From: Hofstenia miamia
Taxonomy: Eukaryota; Xenacoelomorpha; Acoela
Assembly: GCA_004352715.1 (NCBI GenBank)
Contig: SCFE01000063.1
Span: 373,738 to 437,737, forward strand
Length of the DNA stretch: 64,000 nucleotides
Direction of reading: 5' to 3'
A program made the position numbers and the translations under genes. The notes under the pieces are model-generated. The model had not been told where the DNA came from. It was given only the letters and a program-made list of their open reading frames with translations, and ran no database searches. Below, in pieces: positions 24,576 to 35,706 of this stretch. Positions within the stretch are counted from its first letter, which is position 1. Each line of letters begins with the position of its first letter.

Positions 24576-24941
24576 TACCAGCTGCACATGTTAAAACCAC
24601 TCTGAGCAACTTGATCAGGGTTCTGTTCAATCTCTCCACTAATCCATTTGACTGGGGATGATAGACTGTTGTGTATTATTTCCATTTCCTTCATTAATGC
24701 TTGCATTAAATTATTTTCAAATTGGGTTCCATGATTGGAAACTAGTTTCTGCAAAGGTCCAAACTTAAGAATCCATTCTTTGACTATCTTTTCCACTACT
24801 CATTCAGCTATTGTACTACTTAGAGGAATGAGTCAGGTGTATTTGGTGAAGTGATCCACCATAACTAAAAGATATTGAAATCCCTCATCATCCTTTGACA
24901 ACTGTTCCAAATCCATGTGTACAGCTTCAATAGGTCTCTTG
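24575..24941 (-). pseudogene. Gypsy-like element: integrase catalytic core, degenerate
   Basis: The minus frame reads EAVHMDLEQL, then FQYLLVMVDHFTKYT, then KFGPLQKLVSNHGTQFENNL and MEIIHNSLSSP. These are the first and second acidic blocks of a DDE integrase. The second aspartate context (normally SDxGxxF) is Asn here, and in-frame stops occur. The 5' portion of the integrase lies at 26140-26400. The sequence 24688-24941 is repeated exactly at 25887-26140 beside a single-N join. Confidence 0.85.
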
Positions 24942-25886
24942 NGAATAAAGCAGTTAGTAAAAGTACATCCCTACCCACACTTAACACAGAATTACATTCA
25001 AAAAGAATTAGTCAACTTGAGTTAGAGCTTGGTAGTGGATGCTACATTAGTGTTTTTCATTTTTTTCCATATTCATATATTATACAAGTGCATTCAACTG
25101 AAATGAATGTGCAGTCTTTGATATTTTGGGCTTCAATTTAATTTGAAGTAAATTATCAAAATCTAGGGTAAAAATATATAATATTTGTTAATCCCTTTTT
25201 TATAAATTTCATACCATTTCACAATTAGTTTAATGCAAATACATTTTACTTTAGAAGTTTTCCCAAGAACCATATGTAAAATATCCATAAATGCAATTAC
25301 TAGCACACATAAAATCAGTTTTTGAAGTATTTCATAGTGACAAATTCAATACTTTGTGTGACTTTTTTCATAATACAACTAAAAAAGCAACTAACATTGC
25401 TATTAAACTTAAAGAACTATCTGTATGTTCATTTCAATTTTGTACTGCAGCATGTATTGCAATCAATTATATATATTTTTAGCCTCACAGCTATTTCAAC
25501 CTATTTTCAAACCTTCTGAATCTATTTGCACTGTTTGATTTTTTATTTGTTCAATGCTTTGTGCACAATTTAATGAAATAATATGATTATTGGTTGAAAT
25601 TTGAAAAAACAGTATTTTCTTTAGATAGATTTTCAAATCCCAATTTCAATATTGTTTTAATTGAAAAATGAATTCATATTTGGATTCTGAATCTATTGGC
25701 AGTATTATCTGAGTAATCCTTAGTTTGCATTTTGATGAAAGAAGATTAATAGTTAATGAATATTTCAGAAACAGCAATTTCATCAGATAGATTTCCAAAT
25801 CACTATTTTAATATTGCTTTAGCAATTATTTTTACATGTTAGTTAAGATGAAAGTTTTCCTGAAAACCCTACTTAAAATATTCAAA
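24942..25886. other. Block inserted in integrase beside a single-N join; probable misassembly or repeat insertion
   Basis: The block begins at a lone N (24942) and ends where an exact 254-bp repeat of 24688-24941 starts (25887). Its content resembles the flanking satellite-like DNA at 22247-22436 in permuted order. A small internal duplication is also seen (about 25622 versus 25786). It is either a scaffolding artefact that duplicated the contig end or a real insertion with a large duplication. No coding function is visible. Confidence 0.65.
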
Positions 25887-26140
25887 CCTTCATTAATGCT
25901 TGCATTAAATTATTTTCAAATTGGGTTCCATGATTGGAAACTAGTTTCTGCAAAGGTCCAAACTTAAGAATCCATTCTTTGACTATCTTTTCCACTACTC
26001 ATTCAGCTATTGTACTACTTAGAGGAATGAGTCAGGTGTATTTGGTGAAGTGATCCACCATAACTAAAAGATATTGAAATCCCTCATCATCCTTTGACAA
26101 CTGTTCCAAATCCATGTGTACAGCTTCAATAGGTCTCTTG
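25887..26140 (-). repeat. Exact second copy of the integrase segment 24688-24941
   Basis: 254 bp are identical as far as I can read to 24688-24941. This copy continues into upstream pol sequence at 26141, while the other continues into downstream pol at 24687. Collapsing them restores a single linear pol order. Confidence 0.85.
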
Positions 26141-26931
26141 GCCAGTCAGCTCTCAAGTTCCACTCTCTCTTCAGGAAAGTGGTTGGTGTTTTTCAAAAGA
26201 CATTTCTCACATTTATTGATGACATCAATCTACCACAGATCTTATTCTGATCATCACATAGTGAGTGTTCTCCATTTGGATAATGCCAAAGTAGCCTTGT
26301 TCATGTACCCTTCTTACTAGATCACAGTGGAAGTATACTGAAATGGCTAGCTTATTGTTTCAGCTTTTTGCAAATAAGAGGCCACTGTTGGTTTGTTTCT
26401 AATTGTACCTTTTGAAATATCTATTGACTATGGGGTCTGCCAGAAAAAATGCATCTTTGATCCTCTCTATTATCTCAAATAGTACTTGATTATGGTGCTG
26501 ATGGTAAATTACTTCTTGTTCCATTATTTCTTCATGCACCATGATCAGAAGAATTGCTTTTCCATGTCTATCAGCATTGATTTCAGGTAGTAGCTCATAT
26601 TCTGTAATTGGATGAATCTGAAGCAAATGTTCTTTCCTGTTGGCTTTTTGAGGTCTTGTTTGTAATGGGGTAGTGCCATCCAGTAGTCAGTGTTGAGATG
26701 CAATATCTTCCTGGTCAGTGTTGAATGGAAAAATGAGAAATCATTCAGGTGTTCTATCCACCTAGCCACTATATTGGATTTGTTGCCTGAAAACTTTTTC
26801 AACCATACAAGTGTGCTGGTGTCAGTGTGTACTACAAAAGAACATCCCAGGATAAAATGATGAAATTTTTTCAAAGATTGGACCAAGGCTAGCATTTCAC
26901 ATTTAGTAGTCCCATAGTTTCCCTTGACCAC
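26141..26931 (-). pseudogene. Gypsy-like element: RNase H domain and integrase zinc region
   Basis: The minus frame 26931-26545 reads YGTTKCEMLALVQSLKKFHH, then FVVHTDTSTLVWLKKF and VARWIEHLNDFSFF. This is the RNase H domain of Ty3/Gypsy pol, with the HTD and ARW blocks in order. It continues in a second frame (26626-26399) and then shows RVHEQGYFGI (about 26300), matching the HHCC zinc-binding start of integrase. Frameshifts and stops separate the parts. Confidence 0.85.
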
Positions 26932-26984
26932 TTAGAGCTTGCAGCTGAAATATTGCACCAGGCTTTGAACTCAATCTCTTATTT

Positions 26985-28070
26985 CACTTAATAACAACTG
27001 ATTTTGATCACACTTTCATCACAGTAGAGAATAAGGTCTTTTGTATAGTCTGGCATATTCAGGGTAGGGATCTTCTTTAGTTCACATTTCATTTGTTCTA
27101 AGTTTTCCTGTTAAGCCCAGTTCCACTTGAATTCAACTCACTTTTTCAATAGATGTGAGATGTTTTTGGTTTTCTCTGCCAGATCAGGAAGAAACATCCT
27201 GTAGTAATTAAGAAAACCTATGTGTCTTTTATAAAGAAATCCTTGGCATTAGTCTTGATCAATATTTTCTCATGCTCAATTACTCAGCACAAGAATGTCA
27301 CTTTGTTCTGTCCCAGAGCACATTTGTTTCTGTTCACCTTGAGTCCAGCCTTTTTCAGCAGATCTAATGTATGTTTTAATTTTTCCAGGTGTTCTATGAA
27401 GATGTTGCTCACAACTAAATGCCATAAATGTAGGCAGAAATTCCGGGTTCTATTACATTTGCATTATTCTTAAGTCTCACTGGGAGCTGAATGAGGTTAT
27501 CATGCTTGGCATTGATGGCATGTTCTTTGCTTATTGCTTGTCCCACACTAATAACTCCATAATTGAAGAATTTATTCTTACTCTTTAGAACAGTCAACAA
27601 TGATGTACACTCTACCTCAGTGAGATGTAGATGTGACTCACTTGTAACAGTGTGAATCTTGATGGGAGCTGGTGGCTCTTCCAAATCATGTATGGCCTTA
27701 AATATAGGAAGAGATGCTGTGTTCAGGTTCTCAATTAAAATGGGTACAGAAACTATCTCTACTTGTGAAGTATCAAACTGTATTGGAAACTTGGAACTGA
27801 TTAAGATTGTAATGTAGGTTTTTCCAGGCTGAACATGACACAAGTTGGGTGATAGAGTAACTCCTTTATAATATTCCCCCTTTTGTCCAGAACCCATGAT
27901 ATCTCCATTATAGCTGTTCTTAGTGAAAACCACAGCTCTTGTCCAGTGTCTTGACTCAGTAAGTTTAAAATAAAGTTCTTTTTCTGGAATTGCAGTTAGT
28001 TGTGTGGCTTCTTGATCTTGGATGGATATTGTGTTATTTCCATAATCAATAACACAGGAATTACTGTAAC
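26985..28070 (-). pseudogene. Gypsy-like element: protease-RT linker and RT thumb, RT palm deleted
   Basis: The minus frame 27933-27415 covers the pre-RT region (SESHLHLTEVECTSLLTVLK, GVISVGQAISKEHAINAKHD, NANVIEPGIS). Immediately after, the frame reads IFIEHLEKLKHTLDLLKKAG, then LKVNRNKCALGQNKVTFL, which lies after the YxDD motif in Gypsy RTs. The roughly 100 residues carrying the palm motifs and YxDD are missing between them (near 27430). The element therefore cannot encode an active RT. Confidence 0.8.
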
Positions 28071-28080
28071 ATCCTCTACC

Positions 28081-28770
28081 TAGCTTGTTACGCCGTGTTT
28101 AATCACTGCTAAGGGATGCTTAGTAAACTGCGGGTGAGGTGTTACCCATTTGTTGATCCATCAAATTTCTCTTTCTTATTAACTAGTTACGTTAATTAAG
28201 TACTCAGGTAATAACCATCACTGTTTAGGTGACTGGGCAGTATGATGTTTCCTCTTCGGTTGTTCCATGGGCTCCTGCCCGAAGCCGATCTCCACAACAC
28301 AGCTCCTCCTCTTCTGGAACGATGGTTGAGTCCACATCACCATCTCAGCTCAACTGGGATTAATTNAAAAGTGACAAACCATATAAAGAGAAAAAAGTGT
28401 ATAAAGTAGAAAACCCATGTAAAAGTATATAAATGTGGGAAGGTAAAACTAAAAAGTAAGTAAGTAAATGTGGGAAAGTAAAACTGAAAAGTAAGTAAGT
28501 AAATGTGGGAAAGTAAAACTAAAAAAGTAAAAAAATGCAAACTAAATTAGGCCACATACATAACACAAAAACTAGTAAAAGTACATGCATGACGTCAGTA
28601 AAACACCCCCCGCCAATATCCATGACGCCTCAGGTCAAAGGCCAACCCTTTTGACCAATCACAAAAAAGTGAGATGGGCTATGAGCCACCTCTCGACCAA
28701 TCAGAAAAAAGTGAGAAGGGCTACGACCCATCTTTACTACTGACAGCACTCCAACTAGTTTAAAGATTCA
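28081..28770. mobile_element. Unclassified insertion between gag-like and pol regions
   Basis: This block differs in composition from the surrounding element. It contains GC-richer sequence (28081-28340), a single N join (28366), tandem AAATGTGGGAAAGTAAAACT units (about 28433-28520) and two 40-bp tandem units with GACCAATCA boxes followed by AAAAAAGTGAGA (about 28652 and 28693). It is bounded by TGTTACGCC and GACAGCA, so it could be an LTR (TG...CA). No convincing target duplication is visible, and the N join may hide part of it. Confidence 0.5.
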
Positions 28771-28813
28771 CATATGTCATGGCTATTTGTGTTCTCCTCT
28801 TTGGGTTCATGAA

Positions 28814-29416
28814 TCAAAAATCCATCCCCATCAGCCAATAACTGAATAGTGGCACTACAACTGGTCCATAAATGGCCTTTCTGTCCATATTGATCTTAGC
28901 CAGCCCATGAAGGTACAAAGAAAACTGAGACACAGCAGCTTCTTGAGACTTATGATATTGCTTCATTGTCAATTCAAATAAGAAAAACCACATGTCAAAG
29001 GATTGGGACACTTTGTTGATTTGACCAGTAAATTTCAGGAGTACCAAATGCTTGTGGAAACATTCTTGTCCACCACTATATTCAGGAGGAAGCATTCACT
29101 TAGTGAATGGTGGCTGACCACTTGTCACAGACCTGATAGGTATACCAAGATTGGGACTTCCATTGGCAACATGTTCATAAGCAGTAGGAACAACTTTCAT
29201 GTTGACCAGAGAATTTGGAATGTGATGTAGCACTTGGGGATTGATTGGAGCAATAGGTGTAGCTAAGGTGGATAATGTGGACACATTTGTTATCAATGAT
29301 TGTGTAAAAGTTGGATTGCAGCTTACAAAAGCAGTACAAAATGAAGTGGAATTAGAAGTCAACATTGTGAGATGTTCATGTTGTGGTGGTTGGTACTCTT
29401 GTTGAGACACTAGCAT
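28814..29416 (-). pseudogene. Candidate gag region of the Gypsy-like element
   Basis: Two minus-strand open stretches meet at 29095/29096: 29416-29096 (Ser/Thr/Pro-rich) and 29095-28814 (TGQINKVSQSFDMWFFLFEL, then EAAVSQFSLYLHGLAKIN). The position between the 5' LTR and pol and a faint capsid-like pattern (EAAVSQFxxxLxGLA) suggest gag. I see no CCHC zinc knuckle. The identification rests mainly on position. Confidence 0.4.
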
Positions 29417-30749
29417 CTGAGCAAATTGATGAGTTAACTTTTAACCAAAATTTCAAGGACCTCATCCAATGCAACATGGGTCACATATTTAGCAGAAATA
29501 TGAGAGGGTTAGGGGTCTTAGATGCAGAAGTTAGCTCACTAATCTGGAGTTTGAGTGATATGATTGCTTCCAACATTTTCTTTTCCATTCTCTGATATTT
29601 GATGTGCTGGGTATTAAGTTCAACTGGCAGTGACTCAATATGTCTCTTGCCTTCCATTCACATTGCTACCTGGTGAAACAGTGATTCCTTTAGATGCTTG
29701 ATTTGCAATTTATGCACATTAAAATGTGGTGTGGGCTTGATGGAGGGTTGATCAGGAATAAGTGGAGCATTGTGAGTGTTAAGGACTCAACAACTATTCA
29801 TGGGAGAAACTTGATTAGGAGAAGTTTGTAAAGACACATTAAAGAATGATCCAATGGTACAAGGGTTAACATTCAGGCTACCAATGCATGCACAGGGGAT
29901 AATCCTCACAGGAGTCCCAAAAAAAGGAGAACAAACAACTGTGTGATTATAATCCATCTAGTTACAAGTAAGAAAATAATACTTCTCAAATAAATAGACA
30001 TTTTGGGGCATTCTCCCAGCTAACCAACGAATAGAGTTAACAGAACAGCAGCAACACCAAAAAGACAGTACAGTAGTAATTGGTAATAAATCCAACATGT
30101 AACAGAACAGAGACCCATAGTCAGTGGAAGCAACTTTCCCAGCTGACACAGAACAAATAGAACCAAAACAAACAGGTTAAGAACATTTTGTGACATTTCA
30201 GGATCATGTCAAGGTCACCATGTAGAATCAGGGGCTGGGAACTCTATTTACACTAAGTAACTCATTTTCATGGTTTGCAGAAGTGACCATATTGTAACAA
30301 CCCTGATTCTAGTAAAATTTACATATAGAAAAACATTGGTAATTCATCCATGTGACTAGTAACTGTTTGGAAAACATCCAAGATGACCAATTTCCAGCTG
30401 AATTGCTATCCAGGGAAAGAGAAGTTCATAACTTGCTTGATCAGTGCTACCCATTTGTCTCATAGCTTATTATCTAGTTCAATACAAAATAACCAACTCA
30501 ATGGTTTTCTTATCACTCAGCTCACTAAATAATAGCATGTAATTACCATGCATTCATGTTAACAAATGGTAAAATATCATAACAGTTTAATCAATTATCA
30601 GTGCATGTACATGTTGCATTTGAATGAAAGGTTTTATTATATCTAACCATATCCATACACATAAGCTAATGTGGTCCACAATTTGGGCTGCTTACCATCT
30701 GAATGCTACTTGTTGATTCAGTACTTGAATAACTCCCAAATTGTCAACA
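29417..30749 (-). mobile_element. 5' internal region of the Gypsy-like element
   Basis: No intact ORF is seen. Short minus-strand frames (for example 30149-29958) show no motif. This is probably the untranslated leader and decayed 5' gag. I could not identify a convincing primer-binding site next to the LTR. Confidence 0.5.
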
Positions 30750-31103
30750 GAACTTACACAATTATTATTGCAAACATAACATATCAAAAAAATGAAGTAA
30801 GAAAGAAAAGTGCACAAAATTGAGGTGAGATAATCTGTATTGAACATTAGCTAAATTGTTGCTCATATTTATACATTGTTTCAGAAATAATTACCTGTCT
30901 TTGTTTACAACTGAAAATCATGTGATCATTTTTCCCTTGCCAATTGAATTGAGCAAAAAATACACATAGCACCAAATCGAGGGGACAGAATATTAATATC
31001 GCAAACTAAGCTTGAAATGAGATAGCTTATGCCATGTTGACGTCATTATAAAGAATTACAAATTAGAAAATAAAATAAATATAGGCACAAGTCCCTGAGT
31101 GAC
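30750..31103 (-). repeat. LTR of Gypsy-like element (right copy, 5' LTR)
   Basis: It pairs with 22570-22922 in the same orientation. By eye the copies differ at a modest number of sites plus small indels, so the insertion is not recent. Confidence 0.8.
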
Positions 31104-31525
31104 TCTAGATTTTCAATCCTAGTTTAAAAATAATTGAGAGTTTTTGCTCCTCTTTGAAAAGCTAAATTTTGCTCAACAAAAAATTTCTGGTAATTGTACT
31201 GCAGTTCAACTTATTAATAAATTCATTATTTCAAAATTATCATGTAAAACAAGCTGAGGGTAAATTTGGGTAAATATCTAATAAGTTTATATGCCATGTT
31301 TATTTTTAGTTAGCAGATTGGTTTAAAACAACATAACTATGTATGTAATGACAATTAACTTTGTTTAAAACAAATGGGAAATTATTTTCATTTCATCATT
31401 CCAATTCTAGCATGCTGAACAACTGAAATCAAGCAGTATGAACTTTTAGGAAAATCTGGGTGGTAATTTTTCTCATTTTGCCAAAGAATACAGAGTAGTT
31501 GACAAAAAGTAATTGCTAATTAAGT
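31104..31525. other. AT-rich spacer, nothing recognised
   Basis: No gene or repeat structure was recognised between the LTR and the MITE. Confidence 0.5.
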
Positions 31526-31536
31526 TGTAATCTAGG

Positions 31537-31706
31537 GTTGGTACTTTTTTTCATTCTAGAAAAACTCAAATTTTCCAAATTTATCTCAAATCCTTCCAAA
31601 ATTATTATTTAATGGACATATTTCCCTTATAAAAACTACTGCAAGTGTCAATTCTGAGAGAAATTTGGAAGATTTGAGATTTAATAGAATGAAAAAAAGT
31701 ACCAAC
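31537..31706. mobile_element. 170-bp MITE with 11-bp TSD (MULE-like)
   Basis: The ends are inverted repeats, GTTGGTACTTTTTTTCATTC at the left and its complement at the right, continuing imperfectly inwards (CAAATTTTCC, ATCTCAAAT). A perfect 11-bp direct repeat TGTAATCTAGG flanks the element (31526-31536 and 31707-31717). TSDs of 9-11 bp are characteristic of Mutator-like elements. There is no coding capacity. Confidence 0.85.
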
Positions 31707-32160
31707 TGTAATCTAGGATTAAGAGGAAATATTATATTTAACTAATTATAAGATTTTCAGATAAGCATATATATTTTAATGTGGATATGCTATAATGATA
31801 ATTTTGATTTCATGCCTAATATTTTTGCAAATATAGTCGATGTCAAGGTTTTCTACGTCGATTTAAAAATAAATGATGTTGATAAAAAATAATATTCCTT
31901 CCTTAGACTTAGACTAAATGTATTCTATCGTATTTAGTTCGATTCGTGCCAGGGAACTAGAATTTTTATTTGTAATAACTTTATTGATATTTTGAATCCG
32001 GTAAAAATGTTAAGATTTTTAACAGAAAATAATTGAATTAGTGTGTTATTTCATTAATGTAGTGAAGTTAGTTTTCTTCAACTTCTAAACCTGAATATCC
32101 GGGTTGATGTTTAAAAGTATTTTTTTTTGCTTTATATTTATTAATTTTGATTAAAGGATC

Positions 32161-32745
32161 AACTTTACTTTAGGTTCCTCTTGGAAAAATTCCGATGACT
32201 CATCCAAACAACTTTTCTAGTCCAGTTTTTTGGAGGTATAATCTGACATATATTCAAAAATTTTGAATCATAATTGTGAAAAAATTTGGGTCACTATAGT
32301 CCTTTGTTTATTTTACAAATATACATGTAATTCAGTTCCTGATAACAGTTTTCTGTAACTACAAATACAAAACATTGTACATTATACTTTGCTAAGTATA
32401 TGGCGTTATTACAGAGCAACGCACAACGTCAAATTACATGTTAAGTGTCTATGCCATCAAATGTTAAAAATACATTATTTTTAGGTTTAGGGTTTACGTC
32501 TATAAAATAATAAAAATATATGTTCTAGGGTTTAGATTAACGAAACGTCAATTTGTGACTTGGGTTAGGGCTTAGGTCTATAAAATATTGAAAAATTTAG
32601 ATTTTAAGTATAGGTCCTCTGATCTGCAATAAAGCCCTATACCGACCCAAAAATTAATTTTTCCACAATTTTAAGGATGTCAGATTATTCCTCGTAAGAA
32701 ACTGGACTAGAAAAGTTGTTTGGATGAGGGACCTAAAGTAAAGTT
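32161..32745. mobile_element. Long-TIR (foldback-type) non-autonomous element
   Basis: The left arm (32161 to about 32252) and the right arm (about 32670 to 32745) are inverted copies. Shared parts in order are AACTTTACTTTAGGT, CATCCAAACAACTTTTCTAG, TCCAGTTT and TAATCTGACAT. The left arm has about 20 extra bases after AGGTTCC. The interior has GGTTTAGGGTTTACGTCTAT-like repeats (about 32485 and 32560). No ORF or clean TSD is visible. Confidence 0.7.
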
Positions 32746-32971
32746 CATCCTGATAAAATTATTACTCTAGAATAAAATTGTAATGAATTTTATTTGATTG
32801 AACCCAGGTATGCGACGTTTAGTTCAAAATGACTAGCAAGTGTATGGAGTATGAAATACGAAAATTGAGTTAAAAAACGGTCACAAATGAAATGACAACT
32901 CCTGCCTGCACCCTCTGGACCTAGCTTTCTTCATCGACAAGTTCCTTCATTTTATCCGGTGACATTGTTCC

Positions 32972-33659
32972 ATGTCTACTCGAAATCGTATTGGTTCAAC
33001 ATCGAATAGCACCAAATGTGGATCCTGTAGCAAAAAGTCGCTCCAAACACTCCTGCTATACACTGCGACAAATGTGAAGTATGGTACCATGCTGCCTGTG
33101 TGAATATCACTGAAGCCCAATACCTTGCACTTACGGAGCTAGAAACGACGGCTTGGTTTTGCCAACTGTGTTTCAAGGCTCGAAAAGAACAACTATCTAT
33201 AACTGCTGAACTCTCGAAAGTTAGCCAAGCAGTTGCTGAAATCAAATCTGTAATCAAGAACGGACCTTCCACAAATACCAACATACACAAAGCACACAAC
33301 AGCTACCCCCAACCTTCCCATGAAACAAAATCAAGATAGTTGGCATCTCTGAAAACGGTGAAAAGTTTTCAAACGATAGGAAGTTTAAGGACAAGGAAGC
33401 TATTGAAAAGGTGCTAACAGATCTTGGTGTTCCTGATACCAATATCGCTGACTGCCATCGACGTGGTATATTTGATAAACAAAGAAAACGTCCCCTGGAT
33501 TTAATAAATCAAGGCGTTCCTCATGAAAATCTAAAGATTAGAAATCTCAAACTCTACAACAATAACTCTCTTGTCCAGGCAAATAATTGTCGTTCGACGA
33601 CTATCTACTCATCTCTGAAGCGTGCCGCTTGGAAGGGCAACATGGTGTTGCCATCCTGA
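32972..33659 (+). pseudogene. CR1-type LINE ORF1 with PHD finger, frameshifted
   Basis: The frame from ATG 32972 begins MSTRNRIGS, then KCGSCSKKS. After a one-base shift near 33040 it continues CDKCEVWYHAACVNI with later WFCQLCF. This is the C4HC3 ligand pattern of a PHD finger (about residues 16-65). PHD-finger ORF1s are known in CR1-like LINEs. A coiled-coil-like stretch follows (ELSKVSQAVAEIKSVI). After another shift comes the ORF1 core (FKDKEAIEKVLTDLGV, ADCHRRGIF, KRPL). ORF1 runs into the endonuclease without the normal APE N-terminus, so a deletion lies near 33640. Confidence 0.8.
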
Positions 33660-34217
33660 CCAACACTGATTCCCCATGCTGTGACAAATTGCTCTCTCCC
33701 TGATTTTGATTATGCGTGTGCGTGCACACTCTTGATTTCTGTCTACAACCCTCCTCTTTCTTCGCCATATCGCGTCTCATCCCAGGAATTTATCTCATGT
33801 ATGACTACATATCTCAATAACTTCTATCTTTCATTTCCTGCCGGATGTTTTCTAATCACTGGTGACATGAACCTGCCCGAAATATGTTGGAATACATANA
33901 AATTCTGAATTTTCTAACGATTTCATTGCCTTCATTGAGAAGATGAATGTCTATCAACTGGTGACCGAAGCAACTCATTCGAGGGGAAACCTTCTCGACC
34001 TATGTATCTCCAACTGTCCCGATACTTGTGAGGTTGAAGTACTCCCTGAATGCTTCTCTTCCGATCATTTCCCCCTCAAAATAAAAATGTCTGGCAAAGA
34101 CTTTTTGATGCCGTCAAGCAATTTATGTACTGATATCCCTGCATATTCCAAATCTGGCTTTAACGACCAAACGTTCTTGCTTGGCTTATCTGAATTCGAC
34201 CTATTTTTACAACATTA
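33640..34217 (+). pseudogene. CR1-type LINE ORF2, APE endonuclease part
   Basis: Plus frames read GVAILTNTDSPC, SVYNPPLSSPYR, LITGDMNLPEICW (the GDxN catalytic block) and SSDHFPLKIK (the SDH block), in the order expected for APE-type LINE endonucleases. The segment with the N-terminal Asn/Glu catalytic residues is missing. A single N (33899) breaks the frame. The coding sequence is interrupted after FDLFLQH by a separate insertion and resumes at about 35707. Confidence 0.85.
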
Positions 34218-35704
34218 GTCGGGGTTACTCTACTAGTCAACAGACTGAAGAGTGCGTGTCAACAGATCAAGTCCGTGACTCCTCCCCTGGAAGTGTGCCC
34301 GCTAAGGCCGGCTTAATCATGCTTGGCCTCTGGCGACCCCTGGCACGCAGAGTGCTGATCTGTGTTGAGTCTGATCAGCAGAGAGTGAAGCTGAAGGCTG
34401 AGCTTCATGAGAGGATTGCGCCTCTCCAGCTTTCGCCAACCAAGGCTACCAACTGGGTGACTCGTGAGCATTTACTGTCTGCCTGTTATAAAGATCCAAA
34501 ATAATATTTGGAGATAATGCACTTGAGTGCAAAGCACTAAGCGACTAGTCATCTCCGCCCCAAGATTGAATTAAATTAAAGATGTCGGATCATAACTAAA
34601 CAGCAAATGCTGGCCTAGGCCTATCTAGANNNNNNNNNNNNNNNNNNNNNNNNNNNNNNNNNNNNNNNNNNNNNNNNNNNNNNNNNNNNNNNNNNNNNNN
34701 NNNNNNNNNNNNNNNNNNNNNNNNNNNNNNNNNNNNNNNNNNNNNNNNNNNNNNNNNNNNNNNNNNNNNNNNNNNNNNNNNNNNNNNNNNNNNNNNNNNN
34801 NNNNNNNNNNNNNNNNNNNNNNNNNNNNNNNNNNNNNNNNNNNNNNNNNNNNNNNNNNNNNNNNNNNNNNNNNNNNNNNNNNNNNNNNNNNNNNNNNNNN
34901 NNNNNNNNNNNNNNNNNNNNNNNNNNNNNNNNNNNNNNNNNNNNNNNNNNNNNNNNNNNNNNNNNNNNNNNNNNNNNNNAAAACCTATGATGAAGCAAAG
35001 CTCCTTCATAGGTACGGCACAGCAAATGCTGGCCTAGGCCTATCTAGAGGCCAGAGATAGAGGAATTCTCTATATAACTGCCCTCATAGACGCACTCTAT
35101 GACTCTGGGCACCGGCAGCAATTTAATGCTTGGCAGTTAATACTGCGTCGCCGTCTGTTCCACATACTACCAGACAGTCTCACATCATCATCACCGCCCC
35201 CACATGTGCATAGCACACATGGCAGCACCTTCGTTTACCCTGTTGTTTAACGTCCACTCTTAGTTCGGGACTCCGCAAAGCGACGCGCCCGTCAAGTGTT
35301 AGCTCAGCACCACCCATATGATTGGTTTTCGCCTTTCATAATGGGAGGTTAGCTTCTCCAGGAACCACCACGAGGAGGTTACTCTCTAGGACGGTTCAGG
35401 CACACTTGCCCTTTCGGTTCCCACGTGAAATGTGGTCGGGGTTACTCTACCAGTCAACAGACTGAAGAGTGCGTGTCAACAGATCAAGTCCGTGACTCCT
35501 CCCCTGGAAGTGTACCCGCTAGGGCCGGATCTTGTATCATGCTTGACCTCTGGCGACCCCTGGCACGCAGAGTGCTGATCTGTGTTGAGTCTGATCAGCA
35601 GNATTGGCTTTCGCCTTTCATAATGGGAGGTTAGCTTCTCCAGGAACCACCACGAGGAAGTTACTCTCTAGGACGGTTCAGGCACACTTGCCCTTTCGGT
35701 TCCC
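34218..35704. mobile_element. GC-richer element inserted in the CR1 copy, with internal tandem units
   Basis: The insertion splits the LINE ORF2 between LFLQH and YYFCNPAL. The target sequence TTTACAACATTA is present at both junctions (34206-34217 and 35704-35715), a direct repeat of about 12 bp. The insert is much richer in GC than the window. GTCGGGGTTACTCTACYAGT begins units at 34217 and 35433, and CCTTTCGGTTCCC ends units at about 35422 and 35704. The stretch from CTTTCGCCTTTCATAATGGG to that end is present twice. A 350-N gap and a lone N (35602) lie inside. No recognisable protein is encoded; some frames are open for about 100 codons because of the GC content. The class is unknown. Confidence 0.65.
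34630..34979. other. Assembly gap (350 N)
   Basis: The string CAAATGCTGGCCTAGGCCTA followed by TCTAGA occurs on both sides (34603-34629 and 35023-35047). The gap therefore sits between overlapping or repeated contig ends. Confidence 0.98.
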
Positions 35705-35706
35705 TT

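Noticed and set aside
28337-28540. Minus-strand Phe/Leu-rich frame over tandem AAATGTGGGAAAGT units
   Set aside because: Translation of a simple tandem repeat across an N.
32976-33442. Minus-strand frames opposite the PHD-type ORF1
   Set aside because: Antisense shadows; the plus strand has a clear PHD finger pattern.
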